Below are positions 56,366-64,000 of a stretch of 64,000 nucleotides of DNA, in pieces. The stretch spans positions 117,594 to 181,593 of the forward strand of contig CAJTFX010000009.1 of NCBI GenBank assembly GCA_910575555.1. The letters are read 5' to 3'. Made by a program: the position numbers and the translations under genes. The number at the start of each line of letters is the position of its first letter. Position 1 is the stretch's first letter. Below the pieces are notes generated by a model. That model did not search any database and had not been told where the DNA came from. It saw only the letters and a list, made by a program, of their open reading frames with translations. This DNA comes from Lachnospiraceae bacterium. GTDB taxonomy: Bacteria; Bacillota; Clostridia; Lachnospirales; Lachnospiraceae.

Positions 56366-56550
56366 TTTCAATTTATTATAATCATCTATGACAGAAAATA
56401 CAATAAAATAAATATAAAATTTTTATGAAATTATTTTGTTATTTTTTTGACAATCTTCTTTTACTGGCATCTTTTTTTCGAAAATCTCTGCTGTTTTTAA
56501 AAAAATACATAAAATTTCTCACTGTATTTGTTTTTATACACACAAAGCGG

Positions 56551-56578
56551 TTGAAAAATTTTAAAAACATGTTACATT
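56551..56578 (+). promoter_or_regulatory. Probable promoter of pta
   Basis: TTGAAA (56551-56556), 16-bp spacer, TACATT (56573-56578). The 56380-56550 region upstream is very AT-rich with no gene. Confidence 0.45.
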
Positions 56579-56625
56579 AATACTCAGGAATAATTTCAAA
56601 ATATTTTTTAAGGAGGAATTACACT

Positions 56626-57648
56626 ATGGATAGGAACATGCAGGGTTTTGGAATGATGATCAGCAAGCTGAAAAAGAACCCGAAAAGAATTGTATTTACA
56701 GAGGGAAGCGATCCCCGGATTTTGGAAGCGGCATCACGTCTTTTGGCTTCTTATTTCCTGACCCCCGTACTGGTAGGAAGCAAAACAGAAGTAGAGGACG
56801 CTGCAGAGGAATATGGTTACAACATCCGCGGAGCGGAAATTATTGATCCGGACAATTTTGAAAGCATTGACGAAATGGCAGAATTATTATGCGAGCTCAG
56901 AAAAAGCAAAAACATGCAGATGGACGAGGCACGCAAAATCTTAAAGCAGGGCAACTATTTCGGAACCATGCTGGTGAAAATGGGATATGCTGACTGTCTT
57001 TTGGGCGGCGCAACTTATACCACTGCAGACACCGTACGTCCTGCTCTTCAGCTTATCAAAACACGGCCCGGAAAAAATATCGTATCTTCCTGCTTTATTC
57101 TGGTACGTCCTTCCGCTACCGGTGAAAATGAAGTGCTTGCCATGGCTGACTGTTCCATCAATATCAAGCCTTCGGAGGACGAGCTTGTGGATATCGCCCT
57201 TGGCGCTGCCGACTGCAGCCAGTTGTTCGGTATTGAGCCCAAAATTGCATTCTTGAGCTATTCAACCCTTGGTTCAGGCGCAGGAGAGGATGTAGACAAA
57301 ATGCACAACGCCGCCGTTAAGGCAAAAGCGCTGCGGCCGGATCTGCCGATTTCCGGTGAAATGCAGTTTGACGCTGCCGTTTCTCCCCGTGTGGCGCGTA
57401 CCAAATGCCCGGACGATGAAGTGGCAGGACATGCCAATGTGTTTATTTTCCCGGACATCAACGCCGGAAATATCGGATATAAGATTGCGCAGCGTATGGG
57501 TAACTTTGCCGCATACGGACCAATCCTGTTAGGACTGAATTCCCCCATTAATGACCTGTCCAGAGGATGTACCGCAGATGAAGCTTATTCGATGGCAATT
57601 ATCACTGCTGCACTGGTAGATGAGGTAAAAAAAGATTTAGAGGGCTAA
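56626..57648 (+). CDS. pta: Phosphate acetyltransferase
   Basis: Pta converts acetyl-CoA and phosphate to acetyl phosphate in the acetate (ATP-yielding) pathway. The 340-aa protein is the short form, with IVFTEGSDPRILEAA at the start, KMGYADCLLGGATYTTADTVRPALQ, GEMQFDAAVSPRVA and NVFIFPDINAGNIGYKIAQR. The ribosome site is AAGGAGG. The acetate kinase gene usually found next to it is absent here; a terminator follows directly. Confidence 0.95.
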   Translation: MDRNMQGFGMMISKLKKNPKRIVFTEGSDPRILEAASRLLASYFLTPVLVGSKTEVEDAAEEYGYNIRGAEIIDPDNFESIDEMAELLCELRKSKNMQMDEARKILKQGNYFGTMLVKMGYADCLLGGATYTTADTVRPALQLIKTRPGKNIVSSCFILVRPSATGENEVLAMADCSINIKPSEDELVDIALGAADCSQLFGIEPKIAFLSYSTLGSGAGEDVDKMHNAAVKAKALRPDLPISGEMQFDAAVSPRVARTKCPDDEVAGHANVFIFPDINAGNIGYKIAQRMGNFAAYGPILLGLNSPINDLSRGCTADEAYSMAIITAALVDEVKKDLEG

Positions 57649-57676
57649 TCCTGTAAAGGATTCTGTATCTGACGAA

Positions 57677-57708
57677 AGAGGGCTGCCTGCAAAGGCAGCC
57701 CTCTTTTT
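57677..57708 (+). terminator. Intrinsic terminator of pta
   Basis: AGAGGGCTGCC (57677-57687) pairs exactly with GGCAGCCCTCT (57694-57704), followed by five Ts. Confidence 0.92.
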
Positions 57709-57753
57709 GCCGTTCTTTTCCGCAACACTCTGCTTTTTTCTGCATATACTAAA

Positions 57754-57771
57754 GTAACTGATATGAGTTAC
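57754..57771 (+). promoter_or_regulatory. GTAACT-N6-AGTTAC dyad before the DUF305 gene
   Basis: GTAACT (57754-57759) and AGTTAC (57766-57771) form a perfect 6-bp dyad just downstream of a TATACT -10 (57745-57750) and 14 bp before the start codon. It would overlap the transcription start, as an operator does. Confidence 0.55.
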
Positions 57772-57784
57772 AAGGAGTTTTCCT

Positions 57785-58357
57785 ATGCAGACATCATGTA
57801 AATTAAGCAATGTCGCTAAAAATTATCTGAATACTTTTCACTGTATTCTGGACGAAATGATTCGGGAAATGACTTCAGCAGAACTGGGCTGCAGCATTTC
57901 CGGTAATTTTATCAAGCAGATGATTCCCCATCACCAGGCCGCCATTGAAATGTCGCAAAACCTGCTGCAGTACACCACCTATATCCCTTTGCAGGATCTT
58001 GCATGCAGTATCATTGCAGAACAGACCAAAAGCATCGAGCATATGCAGGAAATCCAGTGCTCCTGCAGCCTCCGCAAAAACTGCAGCCAGGATTTATGCC
58101 TGTATCAGCGCCGAATGGATCAGATTATGCAGTATATGTTTTCCAGAATGTCCTGCGCCCCGGACACCAACCAGCTCAATCCGGACTTTATCCGGGAAAT
58201 GATTCCCCACCATATGGGCGCCATTGAAATGTCCAACACCACATTGCAGTACGATATCTGTCCCCAACTGAAACCCATATTGGATACAATTGTCAGTACT
58301 CAGCAAAAAAACATCTGTCAGATGCGCCAGCTTCTGCATCAGCCGGGATGCATGTAA
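57785..58357 (+). CDS. DUF305-domain protein
   Basis: The 190-aa cytosolic protein is a ferritin-like helical bundle with two DUF305 signatures: IKQMIPHHQAAIEMSQNLL (about residue 42) and IREMIPHHMGAIEMSNTTL (about residue 137). Paired HH motifs suggest metal binding. Several cysteines (CSCSLRKNCSQDLC) between the halves could add a metal site. DUF305 proteins are often linked to copper or other metal stress. Upstream lies a dyad likely bound by a regulator. It follows pta but is a separate unit. Confidence 0.85.
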   Translation: MQTSCKLSNVAKNYLNTFHCILDEMIREMTSAELGCSISGNFIKQMIPHHQAAIEMSQNLLQYTTYIPLQDLACSIIAEQTKSIEHMQEIQCSCSLRKNCSQDLCLYQRRMDQIMQYMFSRMSCAPDTNQLNPDFIREMIPHHMGAIEMSNTTLQYDICPQLKPILDTIVSTQQKNICQMRQLLHQPGCM

Positions 58358-58415
58358 GGGGCGTCTTATGCAAAAAAAGGCCGCCGGCAATGCTCAGATT
58401 ACCCGCAATTTATTA

Positions 58416-58476
58416 CTCCGGCGGCTCTTTCTGGGTAAATCTTTTGCTCCGGCGGCTCGTTCTGCGTAAATCTTTT
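58416..58476. repeat. Two adjacent 30-bp direct repeats
   Basis: A 30-bp unit beginning CTCCGGCGGCTC occurs at 58416-58445 and again at 58447-58476 with two mismatches. The CCGGCGGC cores can pair with GCCGCCGG at 58381-58388, which gives alternative hairpins at the DUF305/DUF6062 convergence, probably a terminator region. Confidence 0.6.
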
Positions 58477-58502
58477 TCCGATATTCTTTTCCCCGGCAGA
58501 GC

Positions 58503-59243
58503 TTACGATACCTCCTCTGATACAATCACGCTTCCTACCTTGGTCAACGCCCTCTGCAGCGAATCCCTTGCATTTTTCCAGGGCTCCTCCTGATACCGGT
58601 AATCATTCTTACAGATAAACCATTCCACGTCGTCCCGCACACGTTTAAAATTATCCAGATAACTCTCATTCAGCTGCCCCAGAAAAGATTCCAGATGCTT
58701 CTTATTCAGATACCTGGGCGCCAGTTCAAACAGATTTTTATAATGGCCGGTACAGAATCCCTTAGTCCCGGCAAACTGCTGCCGGAACTCTTCCTCCCGC
58801 TCATACAGGTAAAAAATAGTCATCAGATAACTTTCAAAGGTCTGGTTAATATAGCCGCACACAAAACATTTTTTCTCCTGCTCTTCAATGAAATCAATCA
58901 CCGGGGAAGCTGGCCGGACTTTTTTCTTAAACATGGAATTCGGCCCGGGAAGCGGCGCTTTTGCAGCCTTCTCCAGTTCCCTGATCGTCCTGTCCATATG
59001 CGTTTTCAGCATCATGGCCAGTCCCGTCTTATTGGGATACTCATAAAGAGTCCGTAAATGTTTCTGGCAGAACCCCTGTTCATCCATCTGGGCCCGGATA
59101 TCCTCCTCCATATAGCTTGCGCCTGGGCCTATCGTATAGCGAATGGCATTTTCTTCTAATTTCCGGTACATAACGCAGACCGGACATTCACAATCCTGAG
59201 CAAATGCATCGTGAATGGGAATGGTGTAAATTTTCTCTCGCAT
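58503..59243 (-). CDS. DUF6062-family cysteine-rich protein
   Basis: The protein of about 246 aa starts at ATG 59243 (AGGA, 7 nt). It is rich in conserved Cys/His motifs: ECPVCVMYRK, GFCQKHLRTLYE, KKCFVCGYINQTFE and GFCTGHYKNLFE, a pattern of paired CxxC and CxxH segments suited to zinc or iron-sulfur binding. Domain content matches DUF6062. It is 23 bp downstream of the hydrogenase-like chemosensor, suggesting joint expression and perhaps a redox role. The function of the family is unknown to me. Confidence 0.8.
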   Translation of the reverse strand: MREKIYTIPIHDAFAQDCECPVCVMYRKLEENAIRYTIGPGASYMEEDIRAQMDEQGFCQKHLRTLYEYPNKTGLAMMLKTHMDRTIRELEKAAKAPLPGPNSMFKKKVRPASPVIDFIEEQEKKCFVCGYINQTFESYLMTIFYLYEREEEFRQQFAGTKGFCTGHYKNLFELAPRYLNKKHLESFLGQLNESYLDNFKRVRDDVEWFICKNDYRYQEEPWKNARDSLQRALTKVGSVIVSEEVS

Positions 59244-59266
59244 CATCAATTCCTGTCTTTTCTTCT

Positions 59267-61210
59267 CTAATCTACAACCTCTTTCATCTTCTCTGCCAGA
59301 CGGTTGACAATCTCATTTACCATTTCAGTCTGTGCAGCGATCTGCTCACTGCTTGCCGCAAGGGCTGAGGTACCGTCGTTAATATTCTCTATGTTCTGTA
59401 CAAACTGACTGGTTTCCGAATCAAGCTTCTGAATGGCAGGCAGCAAAATTGCGCTTTGTCCCTTTCCAGTGGACACTGCTTCCTTGGTCTGTTCTGACAG
59501 ATCCCGCACACGGTTGGCAATTACCGCAAATCCTTTTCCGGCCTCGCCGCTTCTGGCTGCCTCAATTCCTGCATTTAACGCTAACATTCCAGTCTGATTG
59601 GATATCTTGATAATATCTTCATTCATCATATCATATCCCTGCACCGCATCCACCACCTGTTTCATGGAGCCGCGCAGCATTTCCGTAAATCCTGACATTC
59701 CTCCCACAGCCTGGGCAATTTTCGTGGAATCCTGCGCAGACGCCTGGTTTCCCTCTGCCAGTTCTCCCATAGCATTTTTAATCTGCTGAAAATCAGCAAT
59801 CACCTCTTCATACAACTCTTGTTTTCGTCTCTGAGATTCTTCCAACTGAGCGGTAAACTCCCGCATCCGCTCCTGCTCCTCCTGCAGCGCATATTTCTCA
59901 TAATGCATACAGTTTTCCTTCCGGTTCAGCCCCAGGGCCACTGCCGCAGCCATTTGACGGCAGCTTTCATATCCGCAGGCTCCGCAGTCAATCTCCCGTT
60001 TTTCCGAAGTGTCTTTCTTCATATCTTCATATCCGTCCTCAAGCTGGCTGTCGCTGACGGAAGCCGCCAGATTCCGTTCCTGATAACTGCACATAAAATC
60101 TTCCAGCTTTAATTCTGCAAACTGGGCGTTGAAATTAGCCAGACGCTTCTCAAAGGAAAGCTGTCTGTTCCATGGATTTGCTTTATCTTTTTTCTTATCC
60201 CGCTTACTGGCTTTTGCTCTATCCCTCTGATTATGTATCTCAAACAATACGTCGTCGCTCTCTGCCGAACCCGGCTCCACGCCTGTTCCGTGGAGACAGC
60301 CATTGGAGCAGTTCAGCGCGTCCACCATAAAAGGAAGCTGTTTGCCGCTTTTCACCCGTTTGGCATATTCCTTCAGAAAATGGTACGCATGAAGTTCTCC
60401 TTCAATCTGGCGAACCAGAACATCCTTTCCAAGAAAATGCTCCACATTCTCCTTCAATCCTCCCGGCTGAGGGTAAACGCTTCCCAAGCCATATTCCAAT
60501 TCATCCACAGCATCATAAGAATTCAGGTTCACACCCTTTAACTGATTCATCAAATGGGCGAAGGTAAGATTGTAAGCCACATATTTCTGGTTCTCCGGAC
60601 GCATGATCTCTGATTTCTTGGCAATGCAGGGTCCCAAAAATGCCAGTTTATCCGTGATTTTCATATATTTTTTCACATAAACTGCTGCGCACATCATGGG
60701 GCTGTGCACCGGAACAATCCTGGGTATCAGTTCCGGAATATACTTTTCAATATAATCCACAATTGCTGGACACGGCTGCGATATTCCTCCGGTAAAATTG
60801 TGTTTCGTTATATAATTCAAATACCCCCAGGTGGTAATATCCGCCCCGAAGCTGACGCTTATCACATGTTTCACCCCAAGACTTTTCAAATATCCAAGTA
60901 TTTTCCCATATTCCCGGGGATAATTTGCAATAAATGCCGGAGCCACCAAAAGGCTGATGGATTCCCCTTTTCCCAAATCCGCAAAAAACTGTTCCGTATC
61001 ATCCCGGAAATCCCTGGCATGATGGTGGCAGGCGTCAATACATGCACCGCACTGGATGCAGGTTTCACCATTGACATAAATCAAATCTTTTCCATCCTGT
61101 TTCAAAGAATAATTTGCTTCAAAAACCGGACATGCTGAAATGCAGTGGTTACATCCGATACATTTTTCATTCGTATAAACAAGTCCTGTATTTAACTTAC
61201 CCATCTCCAT
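59267..61210 (-). CDS. [FeFe]-hydrogenase-like sensory protein with methyl-accepting domain
   Basis: From ATG 61210 (AGGAGG site) the protein is 647 aa. It has two 4Fe-4S clusters ([12 protein letters not shown] and [12 protein letters not shown]), an [FeFe]-hydrogenase large-subunit domain with altered active-site loops ([27 protein letters not shown]), a further Fe-S domain (CGACGYESC), a coiled coil and a chemotaxis signalling domain ([34 protein letters not shown]). It resembles sensory (group D-like) hydrogenases that report redox or hydrogen status to a kinase. No CheA/CheW is seen in this window. Confidence 0.9.
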   Translation of the reverse strand: MEMGKLNTGLVYTNEKCIGCNHCISACPVFEANYSLKQDGKDLIYVNGETCIQCGACIDACHHHARDFRDDTEQFFADLGKGESISLLVAPAFIANYPREYGKILGYLKSLGVKHVISVSFGADITTWGYLNYITKHNFTGGISQPCPAIVDYIEKYIPELIPRIVPVHSPMMCAAVYVKKYMKITDKLAFLGPCIAKKSEIMRPENQKYVAYNLTFAHLMNQLKGVNLNSYDAVDELEYGLGSVYPQPGGLKENVEHFLGKDVLVRQIEGELHAYHFLKEYAKRVKSGKQLPFMVDALNCSNGCLHGTGVEPGSAESDDVLFEIHNQRDRAKASKRDKKKDKANPWNRQLSFEKRLANFNAQFAELKLEDFMCSYQERNLAASVSDSQLEDGYEDMKKDTSEKREIDCGACGYESCRQMAAAVALGLNRKENCMHYEKYALQEEQERMREFTAQLEESQRRKQELYEEVIADFQQIKNAMGELAEGNQASAQDSTKIAQAVGGMSGFTEMLRGSMKQVVDAVQGYDMMNEDIIKISNQTGMLALNAGIEAARSGEAGKGFAVIANRVRDLSEQTKEAVSTGKGQSAILLPAIQKLDSETSQFVQNIENINDGTSALAASSEQIAAQTEMVNEIVNRLAEKMKEVVD

Positions 61211-61436
61211 GATATGTCTCCTCCTTACCGTTCCTCGTTGCGATTTCTGCCCCGCACACATATCCCCGCTGTGCCTTTCACCTCTCACATATCCCCGCTG
61301 TGCCTTTTAAGTTCCTGCACATATAAAAACCTTTATCTCTATTATAATTTTTCCGGCGGAAAAAACAAGAAAAAATTTTTCCGCGGAATGTTTTCCTGTC
61401 CCTTTTCATACTCTGAAAGAAAAAGGATTTATTTTT

Positions 61437-62165
61437 ATGGAAATTTATATTGTCCGTCCCGGTGATACAGTTGACGCCATCGCCGATGCTTACGGTATTT
61501 CCCCTCAGTCCATCATTTACAATAATCAGATTCCTTATCCCTATCCGCTGGCTGTGGGTCAGGCCCTTCTTCTGTCCCGGGAAACTTCTGATTCCCCAAA
61601 AGCAACAAACGCCCTAGTATCCGCCGGCGGATATGCTTATCCATTTATCAGCAGATGGGTATTAGATCAAACCCTGCCCTATCTTTCCGATTTATTTATT
61701 TTTTCCTATGGATTTACCCCGGAAGGGGAACTGATTCCTCCCCTTTTAGACGATACTTTTCTCATTACTGCGGCAAAATCCGCCGACACGGCTCCTATCC
61801 TGACTTTAACGCCTTTCGGCCCCAACGGACAATTCAGCAACTATCTGATTTCTCAGGTGGTAAATAACGAATCTGCCAAACAGCGTCTCATTGAAAATCT
61901 CACTGGCCAAATAACAGAACGGGGATTTGAAGGAGTGGACATTGACTTTGAATATATTCTTGCAGAAGATAAAATTCCCTTTGTAAATTTTGTACGTGAC
62001 ATTCGGGCTGCCGTCAATGAACTGGGATATCCGGTCTCCGTTGCACTGGCGCCGAAAACCTCCGATCAGCAGATCGGGCTTCTCTATGAGGGAAAAGATT
62101 ACGGCCTTCTGGGAGAAGCTGCTGATTCAGTTCTCTTAATGACCTATGAATGGGGGTATACATAA
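61437..62165 (+). pseudogene. Truncated LysM-GH18 spore-type glycosidase
   Basis: ATG 61437 (AAAGGAT site) opens a 242-aa frame. Residues 1-45 are a LysM domain (MEIYIVRPGDTVDAIADAYGI), then a glycoside hydrolase family 18 barrel with the catalytic motif GVDIDFEY near residue 165 and SVLLMTYEWGYT at the end. Related spore-cortex or coat hydrolases (YaaH/SleL type) are about 420-430 aa and continue YGPPMAVAP after this point. Here the frame stops at once and the sequence changes character, so the gene is cut by an insertion. The missing 180 residues are not in the window. Confidence 0.85.
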
Positions 62166-62265
62166 TAGTATATAGGATATATGTTTACAATTTTATCCAA
62201 AACCAGCTTTTTTTGTCTGTGTGAAAAGGGCTGCTTGTGTCTGCCGCCCTTTTCTGTTTTCCCTG

Positions 62266-62421
62266 TTACTCCTGTTCTTTCGCTAATGCGATTTTGTCGA
62301 GCATTTCGAGGATTTCTTCTTTCTTGTAATCCTCTTTCTCTCCGCTTGCAAAAGCTAAGCGAATTTCGTAGATAGTTGAGTTTTTCACAATTTTGATTTC
62401 TTTCTCGTTCATGACTTCCAT
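62266..62421 (-). CDS. Small charged 51-aa protein of the mobile region
   Basis: ATG 62421 with AAAGGAGAACAG before it; product MEVMNEKEIKIVKNSTIYEIRL... to LAKEQE. It is soluble, helical and highly charged. It lies in the element that interrupts the GH18 gene, next to an XRE repressor. I do not recognise a family. Confidence 0.6.
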   Translation of the reverse strand: MEVMNEKEIKIVKNSTIYEIRLAFASGEKEDYKKEEILEMLDKIALAKEQE

Positions 62422-62497
62422 CTGTTCTCCTTTCTCCCTTTCGGGTAATTGCCCTTATTCCCTTTGGACAATTATACAACAACATATTTTTATCGCT

Positions 62498-62746
62498 TTA
62501 TAAAGAGATGTTTTTAAAATTATACTTCTTTTTTTCTTCCTCACTCTCTACATATTCTATGAGATCTTTCGGCTGCATATCTAAAATCATACAGATTCTA
62601 TTGATACTTTCCAATGATATATTTGTATCTTCCCTTTTTATTTTTTTTAAAGTATCCTGGCTTAATATCTTACTAGTTTTAGCTTTATATGTGTTAAATC
62701 CTTTTCGTTCCAAAGCATCTGCTACATTAATTTTATATTTCAACAT
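62498..62746 (-). CDS. XRE/Cro-type repressor of the mobile region
   Basis: ATG 62746 follows AAAAGGAGG; 82 aa. The body MLKYKINVADALERKGFNTYKAKTSKILSQDTLKKIKREDTNISLESINRICMILDMQPKDLIEY is a single Cro/CI HTH of the short, phage- or ICE-type kind. It is transcribed away from a strong promoter with two identical palindromes, where it most likely binds. Confidence 0.82.
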   Translation of the reverse strand: MLKYKINVADALERKGFNTYKAKTSKILSQDTLKKIKREDTNISLESINRICMILDMQPKDLIEYVESEEEKKKYNFKNISL

Positions 62747-62807
62747 ACTTCTAGCCTCCTTTTTATTTACTATATAACAGTATTTATATAAAGTCAATAA
62801 AATATTT

Positions 62808-62857
62808 CTTTTAAAAGTTATCAAAACTATTGACATCTCTTTTAAAAGTGATATAAT
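62808..62857. promoter_or_regulatory. Promoter with twin CTTTTAAAAG operators
   Basis: Plus-strand promoter TTGACA (62830-62835), 16-bp spacer, TATAAT (62852-62857). The palindrome CTTTTAAAAG occurs at 62808-62817 and again at 62839-62848, the latter between -35 and -10. The centres are 31 bp apart, about three helical turns, which suits cooperative binding by the adjacent XRE repressor. Confidence 0.8.
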
Positions 62858-62887
62858 AGTCTTATCAAAGGAATGGAGGATATGAAG

Positions 62888-63004
62888 ATGGAAAACTTTA
62901 TCAGAAAACATGATTATTCAATCTTGATTTACAAGGAAGATGACAGAGAAAAATACAATGTCGTAATCAAGGCACTGACTGAAACAAAAAAGCAAAGCGA
63001 ATGA
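62888..63004 (+). CDS. Small 38-aa protein under the repressed promoter
   Basis: ATG 62888 follows GGAGG with 8-nt spacing (an ATG at 62882 is too close). The product MENFIRKHDYSILIYKEDDREKYNV... is soluble and charged. It is the first frame after the XRE-controlled promoter, so it may be an early element gene. The family is unknown. Confidence 0.6.
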   Translation: MENFIRKHDYSILIYKEDDREKYNVVIKALTETKKQSE

Positions 63005-63010
63005 GATAGA

Positions 63011-63133
63011 GTGCAAGGCGTTAAAATCTTAAAAGATTGCAGGATTCCAAGTATCTATCACGGAAACGATTATGCAATTATTATGGAGAGAGATAACGGC
63101 AATGGAAACTATACAATTAAAATTATGGAATAA
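63011..63133 (+). CDS. Possible 40-aa protein (GTG start)
   Basis: A 41-codon frame from GTG 63011 (VQGVKILKDCRIPSIYHGNDYAI...) lies 6 bp after the previous gene. The ribosome site is weak. The composition is protein-like, but the call is marginal. Confidence 0.35.
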   Translation: MQGVKILKDCRIPSIYHGNDYAIIMERDNGNGNYTIKIME

Positions 63134-63179
63134 CCACACCACCCACCCGCGGGGATGCGCCGGAAGAAAGAAGGGAACT

Positions 63180-63413
63180 ATGAACAAAATAAAACATACA
63201 TGGAATATTGTACATGATTGTGACGGGGAAAATGGGGAACCCACTTGCTGGTCAAAAGAAATCCTCCATCCCAACTATGGCCGCTTTGTATGGATTGCAG
63301 AAAATACAGACGGCGGTTTTGATGTAATCGTTGACATAGGTACATTGATAACCTGCAAATCTTTAGCAAGCGCAAAAAGATGGGTTGCAATGAATATATC
63401 CAGTGTGCGGTAG
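63180..63413 (+). CDS. Small 77-aa protein of the mobile region
   Basis: ATG 63180 with AAGAAGGGAA before it; MNKIKHTWNIVHDCDGENGEPTCWSKEI... A compact soluble protein with conserved-looking Trp and Gly residues, of a type common as hypothetical genes in phages and conjugative elements. The longer in-frame start upstream lacks a ribosome site. Role unknown. Confidence 0.65.
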   Translation: MNKIKHTWNIVHDCDGENGEPTCWSKEILHPNYGRFVWIAENTDGGFDVIVDIGTLITCKSLASAKRWVAMNISSVR

Positions 63414-63497
63414 GGCCTGCCCTTCCACACACTGAATTAAATTTATGATTCCTTTTTACCGGTTTATAAATCGGCTTTTTATCCCTGTCAGGATATT

Positions 63498-64000
63498 CTA
63501 AATCATTCCCAGTAAAGATTTCCATGCCTTTTTGCCGGCAGTGACTTCACCGTCAGGACTCTTATAATTTAAAACTTCTTTCTGGTAAGCGTTCACTGCT
63601 TCTTCCATGCCTAACCCAAAACATGGCGGTTCGCCTTTGTCAGCTTCGATTTCCCCGGAATAATATCCCAGGGCTTTCATTCTGCGTTCTAATGGTGTAA
63701 CGACTGCATGATATTTATGGCTGCTTCTGGAAACTGTCACCGTATTTCCAATCGTTTCGTCACCGGCCACCCCATCTGGGTTAGAGCCTGTGGCTTTCTG
63801 AACATCAATGACAAACTGTTTCTGCGTATATCCTGCTGCAGACACCTCCGGTTCCTGTACTGCTGCATTTTCTCCAGAATAAATGGCCTTTCCTTTTTCG
63901 TCAAAAACTTTCTGGCCAGGCCTGCAGTCTGCAATGGCAAACTTTTTATTATGATACGCCCCTGTCTGGTTCTGGCAGATGCCGTTCTTCCAGCCAGTTC
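63498..64000 (-). CDS. Amidase/endolysin-type C-terminal region, partial
   Basis: The frame is open from the right edge (64000) to the stop at 63498, giving 166 residues. Visible segments are TGAYHNKKFAIADCRPGQKVFD, then QKQFVIDVQKATGSNPDGVAGDETI, VTPLERRMKALGYYSGEIE and AVNAYQKEVLNY, a peptidoglycan-binding or wall-targeting tail of N-acetylmuramoyl-L-alanine amidases found in phage endolysins and Clostridia autolysins. The catalytic domain is outside the window. Its presence supports a prophage-like element here. Confidence 0.75.
   Translation of the reverse strand, partial: TGWKNGICQNQTGAYHNKKFAIADCRPGQKVFDEKGKAIYSGENAAVQEPEVSAAGYTQKQFVIDVQKATGSNPDGVAGDETIGNTVTVSRSSHKYHAVVTPLERRMKALGYYSGEIEADKGEPPCFGLGMEEAVNAYQKEVLNYKSPDGEVTAGKKAWKSLLGMI

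Overview
The window looks like a chromosomal segment of an anaerobic, spore-forming Clostridia (Bacillota), most likely a Lachnospiraceae-type gut bacterium. This is inferred from the sporulation genes (spoIIAA-spoIIAB-sigF, spoVAA-AB-AC, spoVAD-AE), the diaminopimelate pathway through LL-DAP aminotransferase, the glnA-ANTAR pair, a sensory [FeFe]-hydrogenase-like protein and moderate-to-low GC. No rRNA or tRNA gene was seen, so the taxonomy is a family-level guess.

Layout. 0-9.2 kb is core metabolism: a ROK sugar kinase fragment, a sugar-phosphate isomerase, asnA, dapL-dapF, an ANTAR regulator with glnA, a eukaryote-type HisA and guaB. 9.2-13 kb holds a long hairpin, a broken Rpn/PD-(D/E)XK transposase-nuclease, a structured inverted repeat, a cysteine-less rhodanese, a PfkB kinase and a repeat lipoprotein. 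13-14.4 kb is spoVAD-spoVAE, with a plausible sigma-G promoter of its own. 39.9-43.9 kb holds the rest of the sporulation locus: spoIIAA-AB-sigF, a small membrane ORF with a perfect sigma-G promoter, and spoVAA-AB-AC. The spoVA genes, normally contiguous, are therefore split by about 25 kb.

The intervening segment is accessory. It holds a polysaccharide deacetylase and a MATE exporter (14.5-17.6 kb). Next is an eight-gene TerD/dynamin-like GTPase/HerA ATPase operon with a candidate nuclease-toxin gene (18.0-28.1 kb), with a divergent XRE regulator and a frameshifted WYL regulator beside it. Last is a cassette of MBL-fold hydrolase, 1944-aa trypsin-STAND NTPase, 86-aa protein and AlbA_2 ATPase (30.5-39.4 kb), which matches the architecture described for AVAST type I antiphage systems. 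The cassette is bracketed by an 85-bp perfect direct repeat of the spoVAC 3' region and by two paralogous small genes, so its insertion scar is visible. The TerD operon is the best candidate for an undescribed defence or stress system.

44-61 kb returns to ordinary chromosome: a TPR protein, folC, a FapA-like protein, valS with a T-box leader, an RND exporter with a TetR regulator and operator, pta, a DUF305 protein, a DUF6062 protein and a hydrogenase-like chemosensor. At 61.4-62.2 kb a LysM-GH18 spore-type hydrolase is cut off mid-domain. It is followed by small phage or conjugative-element genes (XRE repressor with paired operators, small ORFs, an amidase C-terminus running off the window), which suggests a second element inserted into a spore gene.
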